Source: Blautia faecis (lineage in GTDB: Bacteria > Bacillota > Clostridia > Lachnospirales > Lachnospiraceae). From it: a DNA stretch of 64,000 nucleotides. Of the stretch, positions 19,764 to 27,918 are shown one piece after another. A program made the position numbers and the translations under genes. The stretch covers positions 62,001-126,000 of the forward strand of contig NZ_JAJCIA010000007.1 of assembly GCF_020554845.1 (NCBI RefSeq), in the 5' to 3' direction. The notes under the pieces are model-generated. The model did no database searches and was not told the DNA's origin. It saw only the letters and a list, made by a program, of their open reading frames with translations. Numbering within the stretch: the first letter of the stretch is position 1; each line of letters begins with the position of its first letter.

Positions 19764-20122
19764 AGTATCTGAGGCAATTTTGTATTATTTTGCTGGTTTC
19801 AGCGTTGGGTGAGGGATTACATATCCTTTTGCCTCTTCCGGTACCGGCCAGTGTATATGGTCTTGTGCTGATGCTTGGAGCACTTGCAAGCGGAATTCTG
19901 AAACTTGAGCAGGTAGAGGAAGCAGCAGATTTTCTGGTTGAAATTATGCCGGTTATGTTCGTTCCTGCAGGTGTGGGACTTTTGGAAGCGTGGGGTGATC
20001 TGCAGCCAATCTGGCTTCCTGTTGTGCTCATAACAATTCTGACAACCGTCATTGTAATGGTAGTTACTGGACGCAGTACTCAGTTTGTGATCAGAAAGGA
20101 CAGGGGGAAAGATAAGAAATGA
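19760..20122 (+). CDS. lrgA: LrgA/CidA-family membrane protein
   Basis: A 120-residue holin-like membrane protein with about four segments and the family core LPLPVPASVYGLVLM, FLVEIMPVMFVPAGVGLLE. I chose the GTG at 19760 (reads MKYLRQF), which follows GAGGAGGAAGA and overlaps the preceding stop. LrgA/CidA proteins affect autolysis and, in several bacteria, export of small organic acids such as pyruvate, together with LrgB. Confidence 0.9.
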   Translation: MKYLRQFCIILLVSALGEGLHILLPLPVPASVYGLVLMLGALASGILKLEQVEEAADFLVEIMPVMFVPAGVGLLEAWGDLQPIWLPVVLITILTTVIVMVVTGRSTQFVIRKDRGKDKK

Positions 20123-20811
20123 TAAATTTTATAGAAAATTCCCTGTTTTTCGGGGCGGCATTAAGTCTGGCTGGATATGAGGTCGGTCTTTTGCTGAAGA
20201 AAAAGTTTAAAATGGCGCTGTTTAATCCTCTTTTGATTGCAATTCTATGTGTAATGGGAATGCTTCAGCTTATGCAGGTGGATTATAAGACCTACAATGC
20301 AGGCGGTCAGTATATCAGTTATCTGCTTACTCCTGCTACAGTATGTCTTGCGGTACCGCTTTACAGACAGCTTACTCTGCTTCGTAAGAATCTGAAAGCT
20401 GTCGTTATAGGAATTGTTTCCGGTGTACTTGCAAGTATGGTTAGTGTCTTGATTTTTGCAAAGCTGTTTGGACTTTCCCATTCGGAGTATGTTACTCTGC
20501 TTCCGAAATCCATTACTACAGCCATTGGAATGGGTGTATCGGAAGAACTTGGCGGACTTGTTACGATCACGGTTGCAGTTATTATTATCACTGGTGTGCT
20601 GGGAAATGTGATTGCGGAGGCAGTCCTTAAAGTGGCAAAAATTGAGGAGCCTATCGCGAAAGGTCTGGCACTTGGAACTTCAGCCCATGCCATAGGTACA
20701 TCTAAGGCAATGGAACTTGGTCCTGTAGAAGGTGCTATGAGCAGCCTGGCAATTGCCGTTGCCGGACTTCTTACTGTTATTGCCGCTTCTGTGTTCGCTG
20801 GATTTATGTAA
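20119..20811 (+). CDS. lrgB: LrgB/CidB-family membrane protein
   Basis: A 230-residue multi-pass membrane protein with the LrgB signature: LLPKSITTAIGMGVSEELGG and the C-terminal LGTSAHAIGTSKAME. The start overlaps the lrgA stop (ATGA). Partner of LrgA. Confidence 0.92.
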   Translation: MINFIENSLFFGAALSLAGYEVGLLLKKKFKMALFNPLLIAILCVMGMLQLMQVDYKTYNAGGQYISYLLTPATVCLAVPLYRQLTLLRKNLKAVVIGIVSGVLASMVSVLIFAKLFGLSHSEYVTLLPKSITTAIGMGVSEELGGLVTITVAVIIITGVLGNVIAEAVLKVAKIEEPIAKGLALGTSAHAIGTSKAMELGPVEGAMSSLAIAVAGLLTVIAASVFAGFM

Positions 20812-20894
20812 AAACATGTTTGTGGATTAACTACTATGAAAGTATAGCGAATAAATAAGCCTGTAGACATGTTCATTTAGATTTTGTAAAAAGG

Positions 20895-20937
20895 AAAACG
20901 TCTGATTCTGTTTAAAACAGGTTCAGACGTTTTTTTA
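20895..20937 (+). terminator. Intrinsic terminator of the lrgAB operon
   Basis: AAAACGTCTGA / TCAGACGTTTT stem with an inner CTGTTT/AAACAG pair, followed by a run of T residues. Confidence 0.85.
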
Positions 20938-21096
20938 TTACTCAAAAAGCGAACAGATATTCGAAAATGATGGATTCATACCGTTTTATAGGACTGATAT
21001 TGTGGTAGACTAGTCTCATGAAGAAAATATGTTCGGAAAATACGTTCGGTATTTGATGGCGGATGATATTGGAGTTTGGGAAACGGAGGAGATATT

Positions 21097-21354
21097 ATGT
21101 GGAAATCAGGCAGAAATATTAACAGCAGAAGAGCTGCCCTTGCAGAGGGATATATGGAGGATACACAGGAGAGCCGCGGCAGGAAATTTTCCGGGAGCAC
21201 AGCCATGATACTGGGACTTTTTATTACATTGGAGCTCATGATCGGGGGAGCTATGATCTTTAATTATGATTTTCATGGTGCAGATCTTATTGCTCTGCTC
21301 TTTGCTTTTATGGTATTATATTCTGGAGTCGTAGCAGTATTGACAGATAAATAG
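21097..21354 (+). CDS. Small membrane protein of unknown function
   Basis: An 85-residue protein starting MWKSGRNINS after a strong GGAGGA site. About 35 polar residues are followed by two hydrophobic segments (MILGLFITLELMIGGAMIF and LIALLFAFMVLYSGVVAVL). I do not recognise it. It lies 10 bases upstream of the WYL regulator and is probably co-transcribed with it and birA. Confidence 0.65.
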   Translation: MWKSGRNINSRRAALAEGYMEDTQESRGRKFSGSTAMILGLFITLELMIGGAMIFNYDFHGADLIALLFAFMVLYSGVVAVLTDK

Positions 21355-21364
21355 GAGTAAGGAT

Positions 21365-22354
21365 ATGCCAAAATCTTTCCAGCAGAAACTGAAAATTTTA
21401 TATCTTATGCGAGTCTTTTCTGAGAAAACAGATGAGGCACATCCCATGAGTGTGAAAGATCTGATTTCCTATCTGGAGAGTCTGGGAATTCATGCAGAGC
21501 GGAAGACGATATATGACGATATAGAGACTTTGCGTGTGTTCGGAATGGATATTATGAATCGAAGAGAGAGACCGTCAGGTTTTTATCTTGCAAGCCGTGA
21601 GTTTGAGACTGCAGAGCTGAAGCTTCTTGTAGATGCTGTTCAGTTTTCCAGATTTCTTACTGTTGGGAAATCGCGGCAGTTGATCCAGAAACTGGAGCAC
21701 CTTACCAGTATTTATCAGGCCAAAGACCTACAGCGGCAGGCAATCGTACTGGATCAGGTGAAGAATACAAACGAGAGCATTTATTATAATGTAGATGAGA
21801 TACACAGAGCAATTTCACAGAACAGACAGATCAGCTTCCAGTATACAGAATGGACAGTGTCCAAGGAGAAACATTTGAAGAAAGGTGGAGCTCGCTATCA
21901 GATCAGTCCATGGCAGATGATATGGCAGGATGGTAATTATTATCTGATAGGAGTCGATGAGAAGAGTGGCATTGTGAAGCATTACCGCGTAGACAAAATG
22001 TTGAAGATCTTTACAGAGAATGAAGCAAGAAATGGTGCCGAACTCTTCCGGAAATTTGACAGTGCCAGATTTGCTGCCGGTACTTTTGGAATGTTTGGAG
22101 GCCGTGAAGAGAAAGTTAATCTGGAATTTGAGAACCATCTTGTGGGTGTAATGATTGATCGATTTGGGCAGGATATTATGATCATGTCCAAGGACAATGA
22201 GCACTCCGTCACCAGGGTACAGGTGAATGTAAGTACACAGTTTTATGGCTGGCTTGCTGCCCTTGGAAATAGCGTGAGAGTGATTTCACCGGAGAATGTG
22301 CGAAAAGAATACCGGGATTTTTTAAGAAAAGCCCTGGAGAATTATGAAGGATAA
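21365..22354 (+). CDS. WYL-domain transcriptional regulator
   Basis: A 329-residue protein with an N-terminal winged HTH (VKDLISYLESLGIHAERKTI) and a central WYL domain (about 150-220; ISPWQMIWQDGNYYLIGVDE with the Trp/Tyr pattern), then the WCX C-terminal extension. WYL proteins bind nucleic-acid or nucleotide ligands and regulate stress or defence genes; no target is evident here. It overlaps birA by 11 bases. Confidence 0.87.
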   Translation: MPKSFQQKLKILYLMRVFSEKTDEAHPMSVKDLISYLESLGIHAERKTIYDDIETLRVFGMDIMNRRERPSGFYLASREFETAELKLLVDAVQFSRFLTVGKSRQLIQKLEHLTSIYQAKDLQRQAIVLDQVKNTNESIYYNVDEIHRAISQNRQISFQYTEWTVSKEKHLKKGGARYQISPWQMIWQDGNYYLIGVDEKSGIVKHYRVDKMLKIFTENEARNGAELFRKFDSARFAAGTFGMFGGREEKVNLEFENHLVGVMIDRFGQDIMIMSKDNEHSVTRVQVNVSTQFYGWLAALGNSVRVISPENVRKEYRDFLRKALENYEG

Positions 22355-23339
22355 AAGCATGACGGTTAAATCCAGACTTTTGGAGTTATTAGAACAGCAT
22401 AAAGGTGAAACTTTATCTGGCGAGGATATTGGCAGGGAGCTTTCCTGTACACGAGCCGCAGTTTGGAAAGCTGTGAACAGTCTGCGCCAGGAAGGATACC
22501 CCATTGAGGCCGGACCGAATAAGGGATATATGCTTGCAAGAGAGAGTAATCTGATTTCAGCAGAGGGAATCAGACTTTTTCTGGAGGATCCACAGGTTGA
22601 GATAAAAATATTTGATGCAATCAGCTCTACCAATCTGGAGGCCAGGCAGCTGGCTGTGAGCGGAATGGCTGGACACGGCTCTTTTGTTGTTGCCATGGAG
22701 CAGACAGCAGGAAGAGGACGAAGAGGCAGGGAGTTTTATTCTCCTAAAGGCAATGGGATTTATCTCAGTGTTATTCTGGAACCGAAGGGGACACTGGAGG
22801 GCAGTCTTCTGATCACTACTGCAGCAGCTACTGCAGTGTATAAGGCTGTGAAAGAAGTATGCGGTGTAAAACTTGGAATTAAATGGGTAAATGACCTGTA
22901 CAAGGATAACCGTAAGGTTTGTGGTATTCTTACAGAGGCGGTCACAGATTTTGAAAGTGGAAATATAGAATTTGCAATTGTAGGAATTGGGCTGAACTTG
23001 TACGTTGAGCAGGAACAATTCCCCAAAGAGCTTCAGGAAATTGCCGGAGGAATCTACGAAGATGAACAATCCTCCAGAACTGCGGACAGGAACCGCCTTG
23101 CAGCGCAGATTGTGAACTATCTTCTGGAAGAAACCCGGGAATTGAAATTGTCAGAAGAATACGTGGAACATAATATTGTTCCGGGAAATGAAATTACAAT
23201 TACAGATAATAAAAGCAGCAGAAGTGCCAGAGCATTAGCGATTTGTCCAGATGGGAAATTGCTGGTTCAGGAGACTGATGGCACTCAGAGTAAGCTGGCT
23301 TTTGGAGAAATCTCAATAAAAATACCGCCGATAAAATAA
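22344..23339 (+). CDS. birA: Bifunctional biotin-protein ligase/repressor BirA
   Basis: A 331-residue protein with an N-terminal HTH (LSGEDIGRELSCTRAAVWKA) and the ligase core: the biotinyl-AMP loop GRGRRG, KWVNDLY, and GIVGIGLN-like segment (VGIGLNLY), followed by the SH3-like C-terminal domain. It attaches biotin to AccB, encoded about 19 kb upstream. The HTH implies repression of biotin genes, none of which is in the window. Confidence 0.93.
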   Translation: MKDKSMTVKSRLLELLEQHKGETLSGEDIGRELSCTRAAVWKAVNSLRQEGYPIEAGPNKGYMLARESNLISAEGIRLFLEDPQVEIKIFDAISSTNLEARQLAVSGMAGHGSFVVAMEQTAGRGRRGREFYSPKGNGIYLSVILEPKGTLEGSLLITTAAATAVYKAVKEVCGVKLGIKWVNDLYKDNRKVCGILTEAVTDFESGNIEFAIVGIGLNLYVEQEQFPKELQEIAGGIYEDEQSSRTADRNRLAAQIVNYLLEETRELKLSEEYVEHNIVPGNEITITDNKSSRSARALAICPDGKLLVQETDGTQSKLAFGEISIKIPPIK

Positions 23340-23352
23340 ATTTATCAGCGGT
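23311..23352 (-). terminator. Terminator of the sigma/anti-sigma operon
   Basis: ACCGC(C)GATAAA / TTTATC(A)GCGGT stem (23324-23335 and 23341-23352); on the minus strand it is followed by a T-rich run. The birA stop codon lies in the stem-loop, so the two convergent units share this site. Confidence 0.5.
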
Positions 23353-23407
23353 AAAGTTATTAGAAATATTATGTGGCAGATACCTGACTTTTATTGGAAT
23401 AGTTACT

Positions 23408-24175
23408 CTATTTTGCAGAATTATTGTCTGGCTCAGCAGTAATGAATGGTTGAACTGAAGTAGTATCCGAAATTTTGATATCGGTATTCTTTATTACATT
23501 ATCCGCATTCTGATCTGGCTGTGTTGTTGAAGACACTGTTGAGGCAGGTGCTGATTTTGTATTCATTTGTGGAGCGCTGTTATCAACAGGCTGTTGATAA
23601 GGACGATATGGCTGCCAATAATGTTCTGACACATCTTTTTTACAATCAGCTTTTTCGTCAGGAGAGATGCTTTTGATTTTTCCTGTAAGAAGCTGATAAC
23701 CGGCAACGATGATCAGAATTCCAATGATAACAGAAGGAATCTGGTACATGATATCCTGTATAATAATGGCCAGAGAATTTGGTAAAATCCAGAAGAGCAG
23801 ATCACGGAAACCATTCCAGAAAACAGCAACTCCGAAAACAATCAGGAGAATTGCCGCAATTTTAATATGTTTTTGCGAGAGCCTGATATTATTCTGAAAT
23901 ATACGGTCAAGATGCAGAATATAGTTATCCTCTATCGCGTAAAATTCTTCTTCCGGCAGTTCTTTCAAGTTATGAACATGGAAGAAACTGTAGAACCATA
24001 ATACAGGAAGAAAGATAACCAGAGAGGAGATATTAAGCCCTCCGGCAATTGCGATAATAGCCCAGAATAGAGTCATAATGCTGATTCCCTGCTTAAAGAA
24101 TCCCATATACATTTCTCCCGCACCAGGAATCAGGGAAGAGATAAAAAGCAGGAATCCCTTTTTTTGTTTTTGCAT
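23408..24175 (-). CDS. Membrane protein, third gene of the sigma/anti-sigma operon
   Basis: A 255-residue protein with an N-terminal TM2-like pair (FLLFISSLIPGAGEMYMG with a following hydrophobic segment), about four to five membrane segments in residues 1-165, and a Ser/Thr/Gln/Pro-rich tail. No enzyme motif. It is one base from the anti-sigma gene and likely belongs to the same regulon, perhaps as an envelope stress sensor or target. The function is unknown. Confidence 0.72.
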   Translation of the reverse strand: MQKQKKGFLLFISSLIPGAGEMYMGFFKQGISIMTLFWAIIAIAGGLNISSLVIFLPVLWFYSFFHVHNLKELPEEEFYAIEDNYILHLDRIFQNNIRLSQKHIKIAAILLIVFGVAVFWNGFRDLLFWILPNSLAIIIQDIMYQIPSVIIGILIIVAGYQLLTGKIKSISPDEKADCKKDVSEHYWQPYRPYQQPVDNSAPQMNTKSAPASTVSSTTQPDQNADNVIKNTDIKISDTTSVQPFITAEPDNNSAK

Positions 24176-24176
24176 G

Positions 24177-24671
24177 TTAGTTACCTCCGTTTGTTATTGT
24201 ATTTGAAATAGAATTAATGTAGTTGACAACTTTCTGGGGAGCATCAGAGATTCCATCTGTAATTCCATTTGAAAAATTACGTAATGAAGTTCTAATTTCC
24301 CGGCGCGTTTCAGATGATTTGGCTGTGGACTGCGGAAGCTGAGGCGAGACGAAGTCCATTTGCCCAAGGCTGAACAACATAACCAGTGCAAGTACGACTC
24401 CGACTACAGTGCGGAGCCCCTCATAGAAAAACCGCATTTTATAGGTAGCATCCGCTGCTGTTTTCTGTATCTGAATATCAGGAGCTGTAACACGTTCCAT
24501 AATTGTTTCTTTCAGATAGGCGGGAGCTGAGGATGCATGATCTGTATATTCGTCCGCAAGCTGGTTAAGACAGTAGTCGCAGTGCTTCATATGTTCCAGA
24601 AATGCAATGATTTCATCAGTGTTCATCTCTTCATTTTGAAAATTATTCAGGTCATTACTATTGATATGCAT
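24177..24671 (-). CDS. Zinc-finger anti-sigma factor
   Basis: A 164-residue protein with the ZAS motif H-x3-C-x2-C (HMKHCDYC, about residues 27-34), one membrane segment (VVGVVLALVMLFSLG, about 90-106) and an extracytoplasmic tail. It starts immediately after the stop of the sigma gene (TAAATG), the classical arrangement. It should hold the sigma factor inactive until an envelope signal arrives. Confidence 0.85.
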   Translation of the reverse strand: MHINSNDLNNFQNEEMNTDEIIAFLEHMKHCDYCLNQLADEYTDHASSAPAYLKETIMERVTAPDIQIQKTAADATYKMRFFYEGLRTVVGVVLALVMLFSLGQMDFVSPQLPQSTAKSSETRREIRTSLRNFSNGITDGISDAPQKVVNYINSISNTITNGGN

Positions 24672-25184
24672 TTAATCGCTCCTTTCTGCCAACATTTTTT
24701 TCAACATGTTTTTTGCACGATATAGCTGTGTCTGAATGGTCTTAGGGTTTTTGCCTTCTTTTTGCGATATTTCTGTTACGGACATCTGTTTACAGAAATG
24801 AGCAATGGCAATTTCCTTGTAAGGACTTTTCAGGCCGCTGCATATCCGAAATACCTGCTGTTCCGAATCAGACTGCAGATACTGTTCCTCTGGGGAAGAA
24901 TGATTCTCCAGATCAGGAAGCTGTGAGAAATAAATATCTTCCGTTGGAATTGAACGGCGTCCGGCAGCTTTTAGGAAATCAAGGCATTTGCGTACTGCAA
25001 TTTTGCTAAGCCAGGCTTTTTCATAAAGCCCATCGAAGTGGGCGAGACTTTTGTAGGCAGACAGGAATACCTCCTGAGTGAGGTCTTCTGCATCGAAAGG
25101 ATTACCTACTGATTTCAGACATATGGAATATATCAGATTCTGGTATTGGTCAATCAGATATTCCAGATATTCTTCCTGTGAAAT
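24672..25184 (-). CDS. ECF RNA polymerase sigma factor with apparent ATT start
   Basis: A 170-residue reading frame with ECF sigma region 2 (YSICLKSVGNPFDAEDLTQE then VFLSAYKSL) and region 4 (MSVTEISQKEGKNPKTIQTQ then LYRAKNMLKK). No ATG, GTG or TTG is available: an in-frame TAG lies just upstream and region 2 begins almost at once. A perfect AAGGAGG sits eight bases before an in-frame ATT (25182-25184), which I take as the start; the product begins (M)SQEEYLEYL. ATT starts are rare; infC is the textbook case. Codon patterns and the tight TAAATG junction with the anti-sigma gene support a real gene. A sequencing error (ATG read as ATT) is the alternative. Confidence 0.8.
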   Translation of the reverse strand: MSQEEYLEYLIDQYQNLIYSICLKSVGNPFDAEDLTQEVFLSAYKSLAHFDGLYEKAWLSKIAVRKCLDFLKAAGRRSIPTEDIYFSQLPDLENHSSPEEQYLQSDSEQQVFRICSGLKSPYKEIAIAHFCKQMSVTEISQKEGKNPKTIQTQLYRAKNMLKKMLAERSD

Positions 25185-25376
25185 GTTATCAGCCTCCTTC
25201 CTGTCCGTTCTCTAATTATAACGCGACTGCCTGATAAAGTTCTTCAAAAATAAATAAAAATTTTGTAATTATTCAGCTGGTACTATTTTGCAAGGTGTTT
25301 TTACTATGAAAGTCCCGGATGGAAACCATGAATGAGCCATGCTTACATGAGAGAATTCATAGATGTCGGATGGGTT

Positions 25377-25454
25377 AGAGCGTGTTTGAAAAGGCTTTAT
25401 GCAAGGTGTGCGTCACACTTTGTGGGAGATTGCGGCATATTTTGAACACGTCCT
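25377..25454. repeat. Family B copy, internally deleted
   Basis: It begins AGAGCGTGTTTGAAAA like the full element at 26824, reads through the reverse complement of that element's right arm (TGCAAGGTGTGCGTCACACT, TGTGGGAGATT) and then jumps to TGCGGCATATTTTGAACACG, which resembles the left arm. With the promoter below, it accounts for the gap between the sigma and AlaX genes. Confidence 0.6.
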
Positions 25455-25485
25455 GAAATGACTAAATACAAAGAAAAAATAAAAA

Positions 25486-25514
25486 TTGCGGGAAGAGCAT
25501 AAATAGACTATAAT
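25486..25514 (+). promoter_or_regulatory. Promoter of the AlaX-like gene
   Basis: TTGCGG, 17-base spacer, TATAAT, about 60 bases before the start codon. Confidence 0.6.
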
Positions 25515-25574
25515 CAGTTTCGTGAATAAAAGATAGAAATAAATCCTGCTGTTTATATGAAAGAAGGAGCATTT

Positions 25575-26729
25575 ATGTACGAGACAAAAAAGTTATATTA
25601 TGAAGATGTATATAAAAAAGAATTTACCGCTAAGGTGTTGGAGTGTCGTGAGAGCAAGAAAGGCTATGAAATAATTTTAAACCAGACAGCTTTTTATCCT
25701 GAAGGAGGCGGACAGCCCAGTGATACCGGTATATTAGGCGGAATAAATGTTAAGGAAGTTCATGAGAAGGATGGAGAGTTAATTCATTATACAGATGGGC
25801 CTTTGGAAGTCGGTATGGATGTAATAGGAAAAATTAACTGGGGCAGAAGATTTGATCTTATGCAGCAGCATTCCGGAGAGCATATTGTAAGTGGGCTGGT
25901 ACATGAAGCATTTGGATATGACAATGTGGGATTCCACATGGGAAGCGATGTGATCACCATCGATTTCAGCGGAATGCTGGATGAAGAACAAATGGCCGAA
26001 ATCGAAGCGAAAGCGAATCAGATTATCTGGGAAAATCAGGAAGTTGAGATTTTTTATCCTACAGAGCAGGAACTTAAAAATCTGGATTACAGAAGTAAGA
26101 AAGAGCTTTCCGGATGGGTTCGTATTGTGCGCTTCCCAGGAGCAGATACCTGCGCGTGCTGTGGAACTCATGTGACGCGTACTGGAGAAATTGGAATGTT
26201 GAAGTTGCTTTCTGTGGTGAAATTCCGTGAGGGGGTTCGTATGGAAATGCTGTCAGGTAAGCGAGTGCTTGATTATCTGAACATGGTAAATGAACAGAAT
26301 CGTCAGATTTCCGTGAAGTTGTCTGCGAAAATGGACAAAACAGCGTCAGCGGTAGCAAGGCTTCAGGATGAAAATTTTGCTCTGAAGGGAAGAGTACATG
26401 CGTTAGAAGAAGAATTTATCGTTGGCGAAGCTGCTAAATGGAAAGAAAAAGAGAATGTGGTTTTATTCCAGGAAGGAATGGAAGCAGGAAGCGTTCAGAA
26501 GCTTACAGATGCAATTTTACAGGTTTGTAAGGGGCGTTGTGCAGTATTCTCCAGGAATGCAGATGGAAGCTATAAGTATGCTATGGGAGAAAAAGACGGA
26601 GACTTACGTCAGTTTACAAAAGAGATGAATGCAGTATTGAATGGCAGGGGAGGCGGTAAGCCTTTCTTTGTACAGGGGTCTGTGCAGGCTTCCGAGAAAG
26701 AAATTCGAGCCTTTTTCGAAAATAAATAG
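25575..26729 (+). CDS. AlaX-like alanyl-tRNA editing protein with DHHA1 domain
   Basis: A 384-residue protein resembling the editing half of alanyl-tRNA synthetase. The N-terminal beta-barrel shows GGGQPSDTG; the zinc site is HSGEH (H-x3-H) and CACCGTHVTRTGEIG. A helical stretch and a C-terminal DHHA1-like segment (GRGGGKPFFVQGS) follow. Such proteins remove mischarged serine or glycine from tRNA-Ala. I chose the ATG at 25575 after AGAAGGAG rather than the one 18 bases upstream. Confidence 0.87.
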   Translation: MYETKKLYYEDVYKKEFTAKVLECRESKKGYEIILNQTAFYPEGGGQPSDTGILGGINVKEVHEKDGELIHYTDGPLEVGMDVIGKINWGRRFDLMQQHSGEHIVSGLVHEAFGYDNVGFHMGSDVITIDFSGMLDEEQMAEIEAKANQIIWENQEVEIFYPTEQELKNLDYRSKKELSGWVRIVRFPGADTCACCGTHVTRTGEIGMLKLLSVVKFREGVRMEMLSGKRVLDYLNMVNEQNRQISVKLSAKMDKTASAVARLQDENFALKGRVHALEEEFIVGEAAKWKEKENVVLFQEGMEAGSVQKLTDAILQVCKGRCAVFSRNADGSYKYAMGEKDGDLRQFTKEMNAVLNGRGGGKPFFVQGSVQASEKEIRAFFENK

Positions 26730-26788
26730 CAGTTGTTCAGTTCCTTCGCAAAAGCACCTTGCGGAATAGCACCCGCTGAATAGTTGCA
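26729..26788. repeat. Degenerate family A copy
   Basis: AGTTGTTCAGTTCCTTCGC, CACCTTGCGGAATAGCACC and GCTGAATAGTTGCAAT are diverged versions of the ends and middle of the 8109-8253 element. Confidence 0.4.
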
Positions 26789-26823
26789 ATAAAGAATAAA
26801 AGAGGATTGAAAAAATCCGTATT

Positions 26824-26986
26824 AGAGCGTGTTTGAAAAAGCATTCCCACAATCTGTACGCCCCACTTTGCGGTATATTTTGCTCGAATTCGGTTGTCGT
26901 AGCTCGCTACGACGCCCTCCTCCGGACAAAATCTCCCACAAATTGTGACGAACATCTTGCAGAAGTCCTTTTTTCAAACACGCTCT
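26824..26986. mobile_element. Family B MITE-like element, complete copy
   Basis: 163 bases with perfect 17-base inverted ends: AGAGCGTGTTTGAAAAA (26824-26840) and TTTTTCAAACACGCTCT (26970-26986). An inner hairpin GTCGTAGC-TCGC... pairs with GCTACGAC. No coding capacity. A second, clearly related copy lies at 49021-49176, and shorter pieces at 25377, 31274 and 32276. Confidence 0.75.
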
Positions 26987-27027
26987 GCGGAAGAAAGGAA
27001 AAGCTGAATTATTTTTCAAGATAATCA

Positions 27028-27918
27028 GTGTTATATGAAGAAATGTTTGGAGAGTGTCATGCGCACCTGATCATGGATGGACTGAATTATAAAGATGCAA
27101 TTTCTATTCATAAGGATCATGTAAACGATGAAGTGATACGGAAACATTTGAAAGCTTATGAAGAGCTGGGGATTGTATTTGTAAGAGATGGTGGAGATGC
27201 ATTAGGAGTATCGGAAAGAGCCAGGAAACTGGCACCAGAATATGGAATTGATTATCGTACTCCTGTTTTTGCCATCCATAAAAATGGACACTATGGCTCT
27301 ATCGTGGGAAAAGGTTTTGACACTATGAAAGAATACCATGTCCTTTTGAAAGAAGCGAAAAACAAAGGGGCAGATTTTATTAAAATTATGACCACAGGAC
27401 TTCTGGATTTTAATAACCATGGACAGATTACTGGAACGCCTTTAGACAGGAAGGAAGTCTGCGAGATGGTACATATTGCCCATGAAGAAGGGTTGGCGGT
27501 GATGAGCCATACCAATGGAATTTATGGCGTACAGGCAGCTGTGGAAGCTGGTGTGGATTCAGTAGAACATGGAAATTATATTGATCCGGAAACAATCATA
27601 GAATTAGCTGACAGTGATAGTGTATGGGTTCCTACTCTTGTGACAATTCGAAATCTTCGTGGATGTGGAAGATATAAGGAATCAGTGCTTGATCCTATTA
27701 TAGAACTGGCCGCAAAGAACCTTCGTCTGGCATACAAGTACCGAGCAAAGGTGGCTCTTGGAAGTGATGCAGGAGCTTATATGGTCTTACATGGGAAGGG
27801 CTTAATGGATGAATACCAGGCATTTATGGACATTCTGGGAGAATCCGGGGATGTGAGAGCCTGGCTGGCAGATGGAGAGAAAAGGATTCAGGACACCTTC
27901 AGGCGTCCTGAATCTTGA
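27028..27918 (+). CDS. Amidohydrolase-superfamily protein
   Basis: A 296-residue metal-dependent hydrolase. The ligands of the binuclear site are visible: HAH near the N-terminus (GECHAHL), Lys in FIKIMTTG, His in MSHTNG, His in VEHGNY and Asp in LGSDAGA. The closest pattern is the imidazolonepropionase/prolidase-like group; the substrate is unknown. The start is uncertain: GTG at 27028 or ATG at 27043; neither has a strong ribosome site. A family B element ends 41 bases upstream, and the 3' end overlaps the convergent lipoprotein gene by 20 bases. Confidence 0.82.
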   Translation: MLYEEMFGECHAHLIMDGLNYKDAISIHKDHVNDEVIRKHLKAYEELGIVFVRDGGDALGVSERARKLAPEYGIDYRTPVFAIHKNGHYGSIVGKGFDTMKEYHVLLKEAKNKGADFIKIMTTGLLDFNNHGQITGTPLDRKEVCEMVHIAHEEGLAVMSHTNGIYGVQAAVEAGVDSVEHGNYIDPETIIELADSDSVWVPTLVTIRNLRGCGRYKESVLDPIIELAAKNLRLAYKYRAKVALGSDAGAYMVLHGKGLMDEYQAFMDILGESGDVRAWLADGEKRIQDTFRRPES

